Below, in pieces: positions 40,250 through 52,928 of a DNA stretch of 64,000 bases. Position numbers and translations under genes: made by a program. Location: positions 1 through 64,000 of the forward strand of contig LUCM01007181.1 in the NCBI GenBank assembly GCA_008360955.1. Direction: 5' to 3'. Each line of letters starts with the position of its first letter. Positions within the stretch are counted from its first letter, which is position 1. The notes beneath the pieces were generated by a model. It made no database searches. It saw only the letters and a program-made list of their open reading frames with translations, and had not been told where the DNA came from. The DNA is from Fasciolopsis buskii. Its lineage: Eukaryota > Platyhelminthes > Trematoda > Plagiorchiida > Fasciolidae.

Positions 40250-41400
40250 TTCTTCAGAAGTGACAGAATCAGATGGAAGGCGGTTTTACATAATTACTGT
40301 AGTCAGATCCCAATTATCGGCATCGAAAACGTAACAACTCGTCCATTCATTTTGGGCAAGGTGTTCCCAATGGACTTCAACAATGATAAGATTTAATTGG
40401 GGAAGCCTCTATGCACCCTCATAGACGAAGAACAAGTCTCGCAACCATAAATCATTAAGAACTGCAGCAAAGTAGTTTATTCTTCTTTGTGAAAGCTTGG
40501 TGTTCTTGATGCGTCACATGCATCAACACTTCTAAAAATCTACCGTAGCTTCTGATGGGCATGAAATGATCGACCCCTCAGCATCTCACACAGTTACGAT
40601 CAACCTCTAGGGGTACTTAAATCTATTGACGAACACTTGATTATCACTAAAAACGAGTCTGTGGATAGTGACATTTGTTGGTCTTGAACAAGTCTCTCAC
40701 AATTCAAAAATGCAAGTTTCCTATCCTACCTGGACGTCTTCATCATCAAGTCATTTAAGACTGCAAAAATAACCTTAGCGTTGTCTATTAGCAAGGGTCC
40801 ATCATCAACAAAATCTAGACCAAGAATTCTGTTCCCAGGACGGATTTTAACTTCACTGTAAAATGTCAGACATAGTATTTTTTGCAGAACAGGAAGTTGA
40901 GACGAAATGGAAATATGAACATCCTTATAGTAATCCAATGTAGTCAGTGGCAAGTGGCAAGGCACAAGTCTTGCAGGGCTAGCGAACAGTGCACATACAC
41001 CATATCTCAACAAACAGCAACGCAATAAAGCATTGTCGATGAAGTTGGGGGCTTCATGAACATCTATACATTCAATAATCTTTGACCTTTGAAATGTGTA
41101 ATGCTATGCTGATAAATGCCACGGGCTGAATACTTGGTCAAGGCCCGCATGAAACTCAGCCTGATGTTCACCCGCTTTGCATGCTTCGTGTGTGATACAA
41201 CGTCTGAGCAATGGCAGATGCAAGTGACTTTGACGCTCTCGGGATAAGGTTAGAATAACGCAGTCACCGAGCGGGCCCTTTGTAAATATGGAACTGCGAT
41301 CGACTTTCTCATCATACAGAAACTCATTCCAAAAGTCAAACTACCGATGACACAGGGAATCCTCTGAGTGGTCCAAATCTAGCATTTTCTTGGAATGTCA
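40250..41400 (-). mobile_element. LINE remnant of a second type (RT palm and C-terminal part)
   Basis: Minus-strand translation shows GEHQAEFHAGLDQVFS at about 41140-41200 (family form 'REEQAGFRxGRxxxDQIF'), then IECIDVHEAPNFIDNALLRCCLL ('VFLDxxxAFDSVDRxALW', split here). Near 40801-40830 it gives RILGLDFVDDGPL, the catalytic palm motif with F-V-D-D in place of the common Y/F-A-D-D. Further on, near 40405-40450, MIYGCETC matches the 'LLYG(C/S)ETW' block that follows the palm in RTE-like and related flatworm and insect elements. Several frame changes and stops make it non-functional. Weak similarity to the linker upstream of RT may extend it to about 41860. Confidence 0.8.
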
Positions 41401-44400
41401 CACGGCCAATTACAATTCTAGAGCAAGAATTACTCTGAAAATACCTAGGAAAATTAAAATAAACTAATTGGTGTGTGTAGTAACAATTATGCGAGAGACT
41501 AAAGGTGAAGATCAGGGAAACTGAACTCTAAAGGGCATCCGACAATACACAGGGAGAGACTGCTGACCGCGGAAAGTCAAAACGTCAGTCTTACAGATCA
41601 TTTACTTTCTATCCAGTTTACTCACCCGCACCATTAAATCCAATGACTTTATCTCTTGGCTGCGGTACGTTCCATCTCGATAGTGGATGAGATCGCCGGA
41701 CCTCGAATTTCCTACGTAGGACTGTGCTGATTTCCTCTCCGGTCACAACCGGTGTCTTGCTGCACTTGCCCCCAACCAGACTAGACTAACGGACCTCCAG
41801 AAGACGCATAGACTTATCAGAATTTCACGGTGGCATAACATGACGGATCAGGCTGCAGTCAAATACAAGGTATTGTCAATAAATTGTCCAGTGTACATTA
41901 ATATTGTTAGATGGTAGCAATTAGAGATTTTCATCTAGCACATCTTGGACCTTTGGAATGTAAATCAAATTGTTCACTCAATTTCAGTCTGACCATCTCT
42001 TTATCATATTATTTGCAGCGGGGCTGAGACACATGAACATCTTAGTTGAAACTAATTATTCCATTTGGTAAAAGTGAATGTTTCAATAAAACCGGAAGGC
42101 TCACATGCAGCCTCGTGATTTGGCTTGACAGGTGAGACTGGTCACAAAGAAGTTCCAAATAAAATTGGTATAAATCTGCAGGAGAGATGGTTTTTCAGTG
42201 CATATTTAGTCAGTAACGTTCGAAGCTGGTCATTGGCGAATGGCGCTGAAACACTGTTAACGATTCGAATAATTATATAAACCACTTATGTGGTAATTCA
42301 GGTAAACGATGCGCTTGTCCCATATCCCTGGTTCCCACTTAACGCCTCCTCGTTCACCATAGGGTCGACCAATGAGACCGGATATTGGGTATTGATTTTG
42401 CCTGCCTGTGTGATTGAAATTTCATCTTCAGGAAGGTTTGCTGATTCCTCCGTCACCGCTGACTCGAACAAATTCTATGCCAGTCATTTGGCTAACTTCC
42501 AAGGGGTGAACACATTTGTCCTACTCAGATTCCTGAATCCAAAACACTAAGGTTTTGCTTTGTAGGTTAGATTTATGAAAAGGTTAAGAAAACCGTAATA
42601 AGCGGTAGAATTCATTGGCTGACAGCTTCGCAATCAGATACGCATAACTGGATAACTGTTTTTAGACTCCGCCAGAAATAAGCCTGTAAAACTGTCGGAA
42701 AATTGATACGGGATGATGAGCTAGACATTGCTGACCGGGAGAATTTCGTGTTTTCCGTCAGCAATTAGGCAACACTCTCGAGGATGATCCAGGAGCAAAA
42801 ACTGGAAAGCCGTACTGTTCAAACTGTGCATCGTTCAGAACAGATCAAAATAAACGCAAACGATAGCAGTCTGTTAACGATTGTCGGCTAATTCGTCGAA
42901 ACCAGATCCACTGGACACAGATCGGATTAGAAAGATGTCCTCGGTATGATAAAAAACAGAATTGGCGTGAAACTCGTAATCCACTAATTTTTGCTAGCCA
43001 TATAAGTATTTTAAAATATATTAGATTGAAACGATTGTCAATTGCTTGCCTGGTCTGGAAAAATTTTTAACCGTTGAAAACTCAATGCCACATCCATGGT
43101 CACCTTGTGTATGAAAATCTGTCATCAAGATCGCCGTAGCCAATACAAAGTCGACCCATAAGGAACTAAACGCTTGATCTAGATAGGAATCAAAATGGTG
43201 TGCTCGCAGTTGAGATGCGATGAGCAGTGTTTCAAATATTTGTTGAGCCTAGGGAAGAAAAATGCACAGGTTATCTTCAGATTCGTTTATCTTTAAGCAC
43301 CAGTTTGGCACATAGTCTGGTTGGGACAAGTGTTGTTTCGGTCCTAGTAAGCACGGCTAAGAGTCGCCGGTTTGGAGAAAACCGTAACGGTCAAGTGAAA
43401 AACTTCAAAATGCACATTCAGTACTCCAAACATTATGCGTGGTAATACTAGGCACTACTGTTTCTCAGGCCATGTGAGTTTTCTAAATTTTATTCATCTA
43501 TCAGGATAAAAGTTAGCAGGAATCCATCTTCAAAAGCGATTTCTGCATGGGTAGAAAAACCGTTTGCTATTCTTGTGAGGACAAACAACTAACCCTAGGA
43601 TGACACAATGACCACCTAAAAGGGTTGATGCAATCTTCAAGTGAGTTGTCGCATAGTCGGTCTGAGATTCATCTGATTATTTACAGGAGCAAAAAAGGGT
43701 TATCTGACGGGGAAAATGAAAAAGAAACCTTCTGATCCAGGAGGAAATTACATTTTAATGACGGTCTACAAGGGGTTATGCCACCAGATGAACAACGTGG
43801 AAGATGACGACTGTCACTTGTCATAGATTAATAGTTGTTACCTCATCGTACATGAATATCATGTCAAATTGTGACCCATTACATTTGACGATGCAAGTAA
43901 TAACAGGAACCGTTTTACTTATTGCTTCTGATGTGGTATTGCGGTCGCCCCATACTACAATGAGAAAAGGAATTTTCTTCAGAAGATGAATAAGACTGAC
44001 TTTTTGAAAATCGGTATCTCGCATAAAACATCCGGTAAACATTCGAGCAGCAACGTTGATATTTGTAAATCCTCATATTATGCTAACCTTGTTTACATTG
44101 TTCTAATGAAGTCAAAACAAAGCAACCGACTAAAACAACTACTTGCCGTTGTGCTTCAAAACAGATTTGGTTCTTGCACACGAAGATATTCAACCGAGAA
44201 AGACTGATGTCAGTCAAGAACAAATCGCATTTCACATCCACAAAACAGCATAGAAGACAACCAGTTAATAAGAGCTATTGTTTAGATCCCAAAGGACACT
44301 AAAACTTTTTTGTCTAAAAGCGGTTCTAAAATGCGTTTATCAAAACGGGCTGCTCATTCCGACAATGACATTTACTAAAACACTTCAGGTTTATAACCGT

Positions 44401-44654
44401 AATGATTTTTAACATTTATTTGTGTTGTTAGTTCCTCAACCGAAGCAATTCACGTTCAGCTACAGGCGCCGTTCAACTAGAACCACTTGAATATGCATGT
44501 CTATCGCATGAAAGCATTCTCACAGATACTTTGCACACTTTACAATTCTCTCGTAATTTTTACCCCTCTGTCCCTCTTTCGGAACGTGACCTTATGGGTA
44601 TACCTCATCCAATAAATCAATCAGTTAGAAATCGAGGGTTACATCGGTCATAAT
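41401..44654. other. Upstream flank of the M13 gene
   Basis: 41640-41860 may hold the decayed 5' part of the adjacent LINE. Apart from the weak frame at 42302-42550 nothing is recognised. I cannot place a promoter for the M13 gene. Confidence 0.4.
42302..42550 (+). CDS. Candidate exon after a CAG acceptor, unrecognised
   Basis: The open frame begins in phase 0 after accacttatgtggtaattcAG and runs 82 codons to TAA. It is richer in C and G than its flanks and contains NDALVPYPWFPLNASSF and GSTNETGYWVLILPACV. There is no strong donor inside. No family recognised. Confidence 0.2.
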   Translation, partial: VNDALVPYPWFPLNASSFTIGSTNETGYWVLILPACVIEISSSGRFADSSVTADSNKFYASHLANFQGVNTFVLLRFLNPKH

Positions 44655-44709
44655 ATGGATTGGCTAATAACATGGATGACGGTGTTTGTGCTAGTCCCAG
44701 CAAACTGCC
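44655..44709 (+). CDS. M13 metallopeptidase, exon 1: signal peptide
   Basis: This is the proposed first coding exon of the M13 peptidase. The ATG at 44655 is the first start after an in-frame TAA at 44613-44615. It encodes 18 residues with a hydrophobic run (LITWMTVFVLV) followed by PANC, which looks like a cleavable signal peptide with the cut near the alanine. The exon ends with one base of a codon (C) directly before a strong donor, GTGAGT. That phase-1 end fits the next M13 exon at 47633, which begins with two bases of a codon, giving a glutamine at the junction. Many M13 enzymes are type II membrane proteins with a longer cytoplasmic tail, so this form would instead be secreted. The assignment rests on position, phase and the hydrophobic run, not on homology of the exon itself. 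An untranslated or alternative first exon upstream cannot be excluded. Confidence 0.55.
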
Positions 44710-44784
44710 GTGAGTATCATTTCCTATTATTTGCCTGATTGTCAAGATCACATACTGATCTCATGTACACAAAGTATGTGTACT

Positions 44785-44807
44785 GTATATATATATATAT
44801 ATATATA
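44785..44807. repeat. (TA)n microsatellite
   Basis: Uninterrupted TA dinucleotides in intron 1 of the M13 gene, about 75 bases after the first exon. Confidence 0.95.
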
Positions 44808-45650
44808 CGTTCCAAGGATTGCAAAACATAAAATGTTTGCTAGGTTTCGATCCTGTTTCTGATCTGTTCGAGTGCATATTCAAAGCACTGTAAAATTAAC
44901 TGTTAGTTATTCGGATATCACTTTCCGAAAAATCCGTGTACAACATGAGGGTGAATTACGTGCCTGAGGGTTCAGACGTAAAGTCAACACACTTGAATTA
45001 TATGGCTCTGTCTGGATGTTGAACAATGTCATAATTTCATATTGTGGTTACTTCGATCATTTCGTGTTTGGAGGGAGTGACAAAAATGACGGAAATTGGT
45101 CGCATAAGTAAAAAACGGTTGCTAGTATAACTGGTAATCTCAATGAAAACTACTGGAGACTAATCATCGAGGAAAGCCGTGATGCGTTTTTCTGTCAGAG
45201 TTCAGCCTTCTTTTCTCACTTTCAACAACTGTGGGAGGTCACTCCAACGAACGAACGTATACCTCCCAAGTGGGTTCGATCGCGATAGTTAGAATAGGCA
45301 CACGTTAAGGTCGAAATGCATCATAAATTCGGATGAGAGGCTGATCGTGCCAATAACCGAATCAGGTACTGACCGATGTTTTCAGGCCAAATGTAAAACA
45401 GTCGTTTGCATTCGCAATGGAATCAAGCACTGGCTGAGTGTAAGAACTAATTCAACTTATAGCTTCATTTGATTTCAAAAAGAACAAGCTAAGGACAAAA
45501 GAAATCGTATACAGCAGCAGTTAACCGGTCCTGGTCCGTCCCTTCTTTCATGATATCATCATCCATGAAAATATTGAGTACGTGAATATGGCCTCAACCC
45601 TCATAATGATCCGCCAAGACGTCGATCTGTAACAAGGGAAATAACTCACA

Positions 45651-45809
45651 TTGGCCGGCGGTGGCCACGTGGATAAGCTCGCGGTATTTGAACATGAGGG
45701 TCGCGGTTTCGAATCCTCCCACCGCCGGTCAACTTCGTTACTTGGCATCCCTCTGTTGGCCGCTGCGCCCTTCCTTAAAAATGATTTAAATTTTTTTCAT
45801 CAATAAAGT
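45651..45809 (+). mobile_element. tRNA-derived SINE, copy E (in M13 intron 1)
   Basis: The head GGCGGTGGCCACGTGGATAAG has A box TGGCCACGTGG, a B box reading GGTTTCGAATCC (one extra T, about 45706-45717) and closing CCCACCGCC. The acceptor stem GGCGGTG pairs with CACCGCC. Body 'ttggcatccctctgttggccgctgcgcccttcctt' and tail 'aaaaatgatttaaat...tcatcaataaag' follow. It is inserted in the same orientation as the host gene. Confidence 0.85.
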
Positions 45810-47632
45810 CTCCAACATCTGAAATCCCCCATGTCCGAAGGGTCTTTCAGAAGTCGTTATATCGAGAAGGTTTAGGGAGTGGACAACATTTGCATATCGC
45901 AATCGTACACTAGTGAAACGTATAACCAGATTAATTCAAACACTTTTGCACATGACATATACAATAGGCCCAAAAGAGGCACTAACTGATACAAATCATC
46001 ATTCATTCACAGGATTATTGCACAATGAAATCCAAAAATGCTCACTCTGGAATACGATATGACAAGACTCTTTACAGGGAAGTTGCAAGACGAGCAGACG
46101 TTGACTAAAATCCCATGAATTCCACTCACTGGTGTTGGTAGACCGATTACAAGGAACTTTAATAAGTCCACCCACTACCCAATCAAACAGTCCATCTTGT
46201 TTAACAAAAGCACAGACATATTTGCTTTTTTTACCGATGGAGCTTTTTCCGGGTTGCGAATCAACCTTTCAGACAATGGTAACACCAATGATTATAATTA
46301 TGATCAAAAATTTTATTGTTTTAATTTCTTTTTCACCTTAGTATATAAATAATATTCGGTAGTTCAAAAACGGGTCGTATCCATCCAAAGCCTGCGAACC
46401 GGGAAGCTTGCCACATTCAGACAAATTAAACGTGTTTCGGTAAAAACAAAAGTGGATAACGATAACGTCAGCAAACAGTGTGGGTATCTCTTTTGTGTAA
46501 AATAATTGAAACAATAACTGTAGTGAAACTGTAGTGCAGGTTAACAGGAAAAACGAACGGCATTTTTAATTTCACAGCGAATGTTTTCTGAAAAAGCGGA
46601 AATATAGTTTCCTCGGGAAGGTCGAAGATCAATCAATAAATCGTAAATATACGAACAGCACAAATGGGTCATGATTTTATTCACTATCTCTTTTTAACTT
46701 CTCTGACTAAATGAAAAAGCAGGCACTTGTGGATCAGAGGTCAACTGGAAATACTCACTGTTGGAGGACTGACTTTTACACCGCCATCTAGCATGCAGCC
46801 TAAGCAAACGAACACCTCAAACCAAGTTAGAATAAAAACATTGCTGCTTCGTGATTTTTTTGCACTATGAAACAACAGCTTTGCTATATCAATTCTATGG
46901 TGTGCACGTCAAAAATTCCGGTTCACATTATCACTTGTTTTGTTCGAAATATTCACCAATCATTTCGCTTGTTCCGATAGTCCTTGAGATGTTGAGGTCA
47001 GCGGCAACGTTTGAGTTGTTTTTTTCGGCATGGGGTAAATGCACAATATGACAATGTTTAAACATGCATAAGTAACTCGCATTCACTTCCCAGTAGTGAA
47101 TGTGATTTACGTCTCCATGCTGTAGTGACGAACGGATTTGGTAAGAAGCTTTCAATTGAACATAAAAAGACTTGTACCTTACCTCCCTTTGATGATGTCC
47201 GACACCGCGGGCTGTTATCGGAGGTGACGTTTGAAAAACCCGTCTTGGTAATTCTGGTCACTGTGATAGGAAGCTGATGGCACAGAGGCTACGCACATCA
47301 CTTCCGGTTTAAAAGACCGAAGTCGCATTGCAGATCTCGTACAGGAAACTCACCACCTGTGTGCACTAATAAATGCTTTCCAGGTTTACCTTTGATCGAA
47401 TTCTCGGAATTTTGGGCGCAGAATTTGTAAGCAAAAGTGCAGCGGTGCAAGTATATGCCAATTTCCTTATGAATTTATTCACATTTGCTATGCACTAAGC
47501 CAATCTGACTAGTGCTTGATTTATTAAATGAAGTGTTCCGAATGAAGCTTTACTGGGTAAATCTAATCAAGCGATCACTTTTTCGCAATTCTTCGACTTG
47601 CCACATCGATTTTTCAATCCCGCTTTTCGCAG

Positions 47633-47839
47633 AAAACATTCAAATCCACTCGGACTTGGCAATGGTATCACGCGATATAATGCAAAATTTGAATGATTCC
47701 ATTTCTCCTTGTGATGACTTCTACACATTTGCATGCGGTGGATGGATGAGAGCGAACCCAATCCCAATTGGGTATAACAAATGGTCGACAGCAAGAAACG
47801 TATCGCACAAAGTAGCACAATTTGTAAAGCAAATTATCG
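47633..47839 (+). CDS. M13 metallopeptidase, exon 2: start of the N-domain
   Basis: This exon carries the most diagnostic piece of the window. Its translation includes NDSISPCDDFYTFACGGW followed by NPIPIGYNKWST, which matches the opening of the peptidase M13 N-terminal domain (pattern PCxDFYxxACGxW ... NPIP ... WS). In neprilysin and ECE-like enzymes these cysteines form structural disulfides in the extracellular domain. The acceptor follows a pyrimidine tract (tttttcaatcccgcttttcgcAG) and the exon ends at a G before GTATCT. It is 207 bp long and has phase 1 at both ends, so it fits exon 1 and exon 3. The open frame runs upstream to 47512, but that part looks like intron. The family call is firm; the exact left boundary is inferred from phase. 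Confidence 0.85.
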
Positions 47840-48400
47840 GTATCTGCCTGCCACAATTGACACTTCCAGTGTAATCATTTCATTCTGCATGGGTATTTCC
47901 ACTTTTATTGTCTGGGAAGTTTAACTGTGTCACTGATTGGTAGCCTAGCCAAGTCCAAAGTACTGTGAAGAATCTAGTTTCCTATTAGACGGTTGTCAGC
48001 TACCGTAATTAGAACTCTGCAGCATTTCATATTATCTGCCAGTCACACTGGCATCGTGCGACCTTTCGCAAACTTTGAGGTATCTTCAAAAGGACTGATT
48101 GATTTTTCTTTGGCGACCAACCAGAAGATCACGAGAAAGGTGGATGGTTGGACCAAAAGAATGACAAATAATAAAACAGTCATCGTGACGAAACTTCTCA
48201 AACGGCGTTTAGCCGAGTACGATTGTAAACAGGAATTTAGAACGGGTAGGCAAACGTTCTCTGTAGCGCTCGTTCACTCATAATCGTTAGAACACGTGAG
48301 AAGTATTTTTTCGGTGGTAAATTACTGGCTACATGAAGACAGCCTCAATGCAAACACTTTCCCTTGTCCCTGGAAGTATTCCGAATTTTGATCGGACATA

Positions 48401-48419
48401 GCGCGCGCGCACACACACA
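48401..48419. repeat. Short (GC)n(AC)n tract
   Basis: Five GC units followed by AC units, an alternating purine-pyrimidine run in intron 2 of the M13 gene. Confidence 0.9.
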
Positions 48420-49229
48420 TGTTTATCAAATAAACAGCCGCCAACGAAGTGTGTTAGTGTAAAAGTAGATGGCGACATTTTGCCGAATACAAAAACTCGC
48501 TAAGATGAGACAACTATTGATCGCAGCCACGAAAAATGCAGCACACCTAAGAAAATGATATTATTTCTTATAATCTCTAACATAGGACGTTTTACCTAGT
48601 GAAAGGTGCATGAGGCCCCTTGTTGGCTTACTGATCAATCCGCTTATCACCAGTCGAAGGGCCGGTTGAATACAGGCCGATCGCATAGCCTCAAGTGCGA
48701 TTTTCTGGTTTGAAGCTGTTTAAGAATCCTTATCAAAGTCTCACAGAGTAGTACCTCAGAATATTCACTCCAATTTGACTAAGGCAAGCGCGGTGCACAC
48801 GACCAGCCAATTTTATGATCTCCGGATTTAACCCAGCAGCCCGTAAATTAACTGCAGGAGATATATCTACAATGGACGAATCGTGACCTAAAGCTTTGAT
48901 TGTCGTTCAGCAGATAGTCCAGTCACATGTCCTCTTCAGATGCACACGAGCTCACGATCTGCCGTGGTGACAATGTCCACACGCGTATTCCTCAAATGAC
49001 TGATACGATCGGACTTTGTGATCCAGAATCAGTTGGCCAGACCAAATACGTCACTGTAGCCCATGCATACAAGACACTTTTGTTAAGTACGTATGCGTTA
49101 TCATAACTGCCGAGTGCAGAGAAATAAATACCACTGGTAATCGGTACACTTCACAAAGTCCACAAATTTACATTGAGGCGCAAATTCAGTCAGCTTGGTG
49201 AAAACCGATAAAGAAACTAATTTCGACCA

Positions 49230-49231
<2 letters not shown>

Positions 49232-49262
<31 letters not shown>
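49232..49262. repeat. (TA)n microsatellite
   Basis: Thirty-one bases of TA repeat, 137 bases before M13 exon 3. Confidence 0.95.
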
Positions 49263-49265
<3 letters not shown>

Positions 49266-49399
49266 TAACCATCACTCCATAACATTTGACTTTTCATGAA
49301 ATGTTTTACTTGTTTCAACTTCACAGAATCATTTCATTAGGATTTTTGTCAGTTTTTCTACTTCTCCCACAATATCTTTTGCCTAACCCATCTTATAAG

Positions 49400-49719
49400 A
49401 TTTTACGAGACCAAATGATCCTCCAAGTCGTGGCTTGAACCTATCTCGGTCGTTTTTCAAATCTTGTATGGACGTAGCTGCGATTGACGCTCGTGGTTTC
49501 ATCCCACTATTCCGAAGCTTCGTTAAGCTGTTCGGTGGCTGGTCACTATTACCAGCTGAATCTAAAGCCGCACATCCAGCCAACGACAGTAAACTGACTA
49601 CAGATAACTTCAGCTTGACGGGGCTATATTTACCGTTATTTCGGCTTTTCGGGAGCAGTCCAATCTTTGATATCGACGTGGAACGTCGCCTAGAAAATAC
49701 CACGCAATTCATCATCCAG
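49400..49719 (+). CDS. M13 metallopeptidase, exon 3: N-domain continued
   Basis: The translation contains FFKSCMD, then PLFRSFVKLFGGWSLLP, then LFRLFGSSPIFDIDVERRLENTTQFIIQ at its end (quoted in pieces). In order, these match the M13 N-domain blocks for the 'YxSCMxxxxI', 'PLxxLxxxxGGW' and 'LFxxxVxxDxKNSxxxIxQ' regions of neprilysin and ECE. The acceptor AG is at 49398-49399 after a pyrimidine-rich stretch, and the donor is CAG|GTATTT. It enters in phase 1, joining G from exon 2 with AT to give aspartate, and leaves in phase 0. With exons 1 and 2 it makes 582 bases, exactly 194 codons. If the intron were retained, translation would stop two codons later at 49726-49728. Confidence 0.85.
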
Positions 49720-50223
49720 GTATTTTGAGTTTTGAAAAGAATTAGCTTTTACTTTCATGGTCTTATAAAAATGTCATAATAATTATAAATCACCAGTATA
49801 CATTTTATTCCAATTTTGCTGCATCGTATCCGATTACCTAAATTTCAGTTAACTTCTGATTTCTGCAACGAAGGACTTAACGGTCCATAATAATAATTGC
49901 GGAGTTTGATAGTTAGTAGCTGTCCCTTGGTTTTGACCTTTCATAGGAAATGTCTGAGATGATGTTGCCTAAAACACTTCTACCAATTTGCATCAGACTT
50001 TTCACGGGAAGAGAAAGAAATCTAAGTTCAGAGCACAGAAATAAGAGTGAGGAAACTAACTAACAAAATATAATCACGTCGTTGTTGACGGAAATGTCTC
50101 CATCGAGTTTTAAAGATTCACAGAGAGCAATAGCAACAGGAACTGAGGGACAAAGGCATGGTTAAAGTTGGTGTGAACAGATTTGGACCACATTCTTAGG
50201 TATGCGCGTTTTTCTTTCAACAG

Positions 50224-50520
50224 CAAAGAAATGATGATTCGCAAAAAACAACCGCCATTCCGGAAGATAGTACCAACTTACTTCAGTTTGGTCTGCTGAA
50301 CCCGTTAGTGGATTGCTTGCTTAAAACATTCGGACAGGGGATCAACAAAGAGTTTTCCGTTACGGTTTAAACGAGTTTCTGGTCCCATTTTGGTAGCATT
50401 GTACTTTCACTTTCGGTTCCAGAAACAAGTGTCCTCTATTCAAAAGCTCCTGAGAATGTACTTGATACGTTCGGAATAGACTTGCCCACAAATCTATACG
50501 AGTGTTTAAAATTAGGTTAG
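50224..50520 (+). pseudogene. M13-N-like stretch with an in-frame stop
   Basis: From the acceptor-like tttctttcaacAG (50222-50223) one frame runs to TAG at 50518-50520 with only one interruption, TAA at 50368-50370. The predicted pieces NPLVDCLLKTFG and FSVTV line up with LPLFRLFG and FDIDV of the genuine exon at 49400-49719. After the TAA, SIVLSLSVPETSVLYSKAP and ENVLDTF resemble the next M13 blocks ('xIxxxxQPxLxLP' and the 'VLxxY' helix start). The resemblance is by eye and moderate. Possible readings are a decayed duplicate of the exon, a pseudo-exon in the 7-kb intron, or two exon pieces whose splice sites I cannot place in phase. It does not connect in phase to 56801 as it stands. Confidence 0.35.
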
Positions 50521-52928
50521 AATTACTGGCTCTTTAGGGAAAAGTCTAAAGGCATCATCTTTCAACGGAAAGCATTATGGCGTGAATGGCAACAATGGGT
50601 ATTATTTCGAAAACAAATTTACCGTATTACCTCAAAGGAATGTGTTTGCATTTCACTTGACTCGAAAATGATCGTTTCATTAATGAGACATTACTGAATG
50701 TTTATTGTCCATTTGTCGGCACGACACTCTTTAATCCCGAAAATGAAATTAAGAAAAAGAAAACTAGCCTAAGAGTAGTTAATCCACGAATGTGATTTCT
50801 GGGCAGGTTGCGATACATCAAAGTTTGTTTATGTGAAACCGTTTCGATTCGTTCACCTTACAACAGCATACAGGCACATTCTCTGTAAACGAAAACAAAG
50901 CATGTTTGGTACTTGATTTACTCGATTCCAAGAATCTGTACCTTGCATGATGTCACGTCTGTGGTCATCTAGAGGACACAGACCTTGATATACAGGAGAA
51001 CGCTCTACACATGCGAAGACGAACACACAGACTGAAAGGGAAAGGCGAATATTGGGCACATTCCTGAGTGAGTGTACTCCATATATCGCACCTTGAAGCA
51101 AAACGTAATACGATTTTCTCTTAAACATCCTACAAGTCATTCTCTCCAAAAGTTATTTATCTCAAATATTTTGTCAGAAACTAATCGTTTGAACTGTTGC
51201 ACTCTTTATGATTTACACACACTAACAGATTTCTGAGGGTTCCGTTGGACTGGAAAAAGAACGATACAAGGACGAATGTGATAACACTCATTATGAAGTA
51301 AGTGCCCAACGCCGCCAGTGAGTGGCCTTTTTCGTTTGCATTTGGTGAAGAGATATTGCATTGTTAATTCAAATATTTGCGTATTCCGCGAGCCGAGCTT
51401 TGTTCCGCAAAAAAAATCTTTACTAGAATTCGATATCATCAAAGTCATTGAGGAATGAAAACAAATTTGTTCCGATGTTTTTCAATGACATCAGCCTTAA
51501 AATTCAGTAGTTTGGACGTAGAGTGTATTTCCAGCAAAAATAATCAATTTTGGAGCATCGGCTACATTTTTATATTTGGATGTCCACGGATCTACTTTTA
51601 AACCAAAAAGTACTTTTGCTTAGCGTGAAACCGAAACATATATATATAATTTTTCTTCATTTATCAAAATATGACTGTCAATATTTACTGTTTTACCACA
51701 TTATTTTATATGACATTTCATTAAAGGAACGTGAAGATAATTGGTGAACCTGAAGAACACCAGTCAGTGAACTAATGCACCTTTTTTATTTTCCCTTAAC
51801 TTTACTCAGCTATAATCCAACACGTTTTGTCATTTATTTTGTGCTTTTGTTAAAAACAACAGGCAATTTTGTGTCACTAACTATGCAGGCTGAACGGGCA
51901 GTTAAATATCAACAACTTTGCATGGCTCGTATTTTTACCGAGCTTATCGTTTCATGGTGGCAGCTACTGACAACAGCCGTAGGACAATAAATGTAACAAC
52001 CGAAAACTTACACATTTTTCTTTTATAGGATTCACATTATCAAACTTGGAACTAAATAAACGAAAGGGAGAACGGTGACTGCTTTTTTAATCATGTTTCA
52101 CTTACTCTACGGCTGGTGTATAAAATTCGCAAGGAAAATGTATCCCAACGGTCAATTGATTGCAAGTACAATGTTTTTTTATTGTTTCTTATTATGGCAA
52201 CAGACGTCTATCGAACCAAAATTTTGATTTTAGTTTGGTTAGATTCATCAAACCGGTTTCACGCTGCTATCCGAAAAATAAAATAAAAAAACGACACACA
52301 AGTCCAACAACTGCAGATTCGCTCATTGCGCAGCTTTCATCAAGTGTATCATGTCCGTCGCCAGGTAGCCGACAGTGTCTTCACAACAAATCGACTAAGA
52401 ACTTGAACCGAAGAAAAGGATTCACGGCACAACTACCCTTTTTGGTTTGACTAGTCTCGCTCACGTAGGAAACACTGACGTTAGCCTATCGCCCAAATGA
52501 GTCGTTTACAGTGGATTTACATGCGCTTCAGTTTGATAAACTTAACGTGAAACTAACTTAAGAGAACATGTTCCAAAATGATGTAGCCGAGGTTTGTCAT
52601 TCAACTTATACAGTTCATATTTCTGATAGATACGGCTAACGTATCCAATCGGAAAGACGTTCACAGTGCTTTATGTATTGTTGGCACTTTTAAAAAGTTA
52701 AATAAAAAGCTGTTTTCACAGATGATAGCATATAATGTGTTTATTGAAAAATTCGTTGTATCACAAAGACCGGTGTGGATCAGTCAAAGATTGTGGATCA
52801 CTCTGGTCCGCGACTGTTTACTCAAATCTCACCTTGGTCCGTGATCGGTTTTTACTTCATATAAGCTGTGGTTTCACAAGCATGAAAATCGTGATTCCTT
52901 CATAAAAAATTTCGGATGATGTTCCCCG

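Larger units (their letters stand above)
44710..47632 (+). other. Intron 1 of the M13 gene
   Basis: This interval of 2.9 kb begins GTGAGT and ends TTCGCAG. It contains a (TA)n tract (44785-44807) and one SINE copy (45651-45809). I see no exon in the rest: the open frames at 46132-46341 and 46851-47051 have no splice-bounded coding look. Confidence 0.5.
47840..49399 (+). other. Intron 2 of the M13 gene
   Basis: About 1.56 kb, from GTATCT to TTATAAG. It holds a short GC/AC dinucleotide tract (48401-48419), a possible fragment of the second SINE-like family near 48,600-48,720 and a (TA)n tract (49232-49262). No coding signal recognised. Confidence 0.5.

Noticed and set aside
51550..51990. Hydrophobic plus-strand frames suggesting a membrane protein
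   Set aside because: The hydrophobicity comes from T-rich DNA; no splice sites or family motif.
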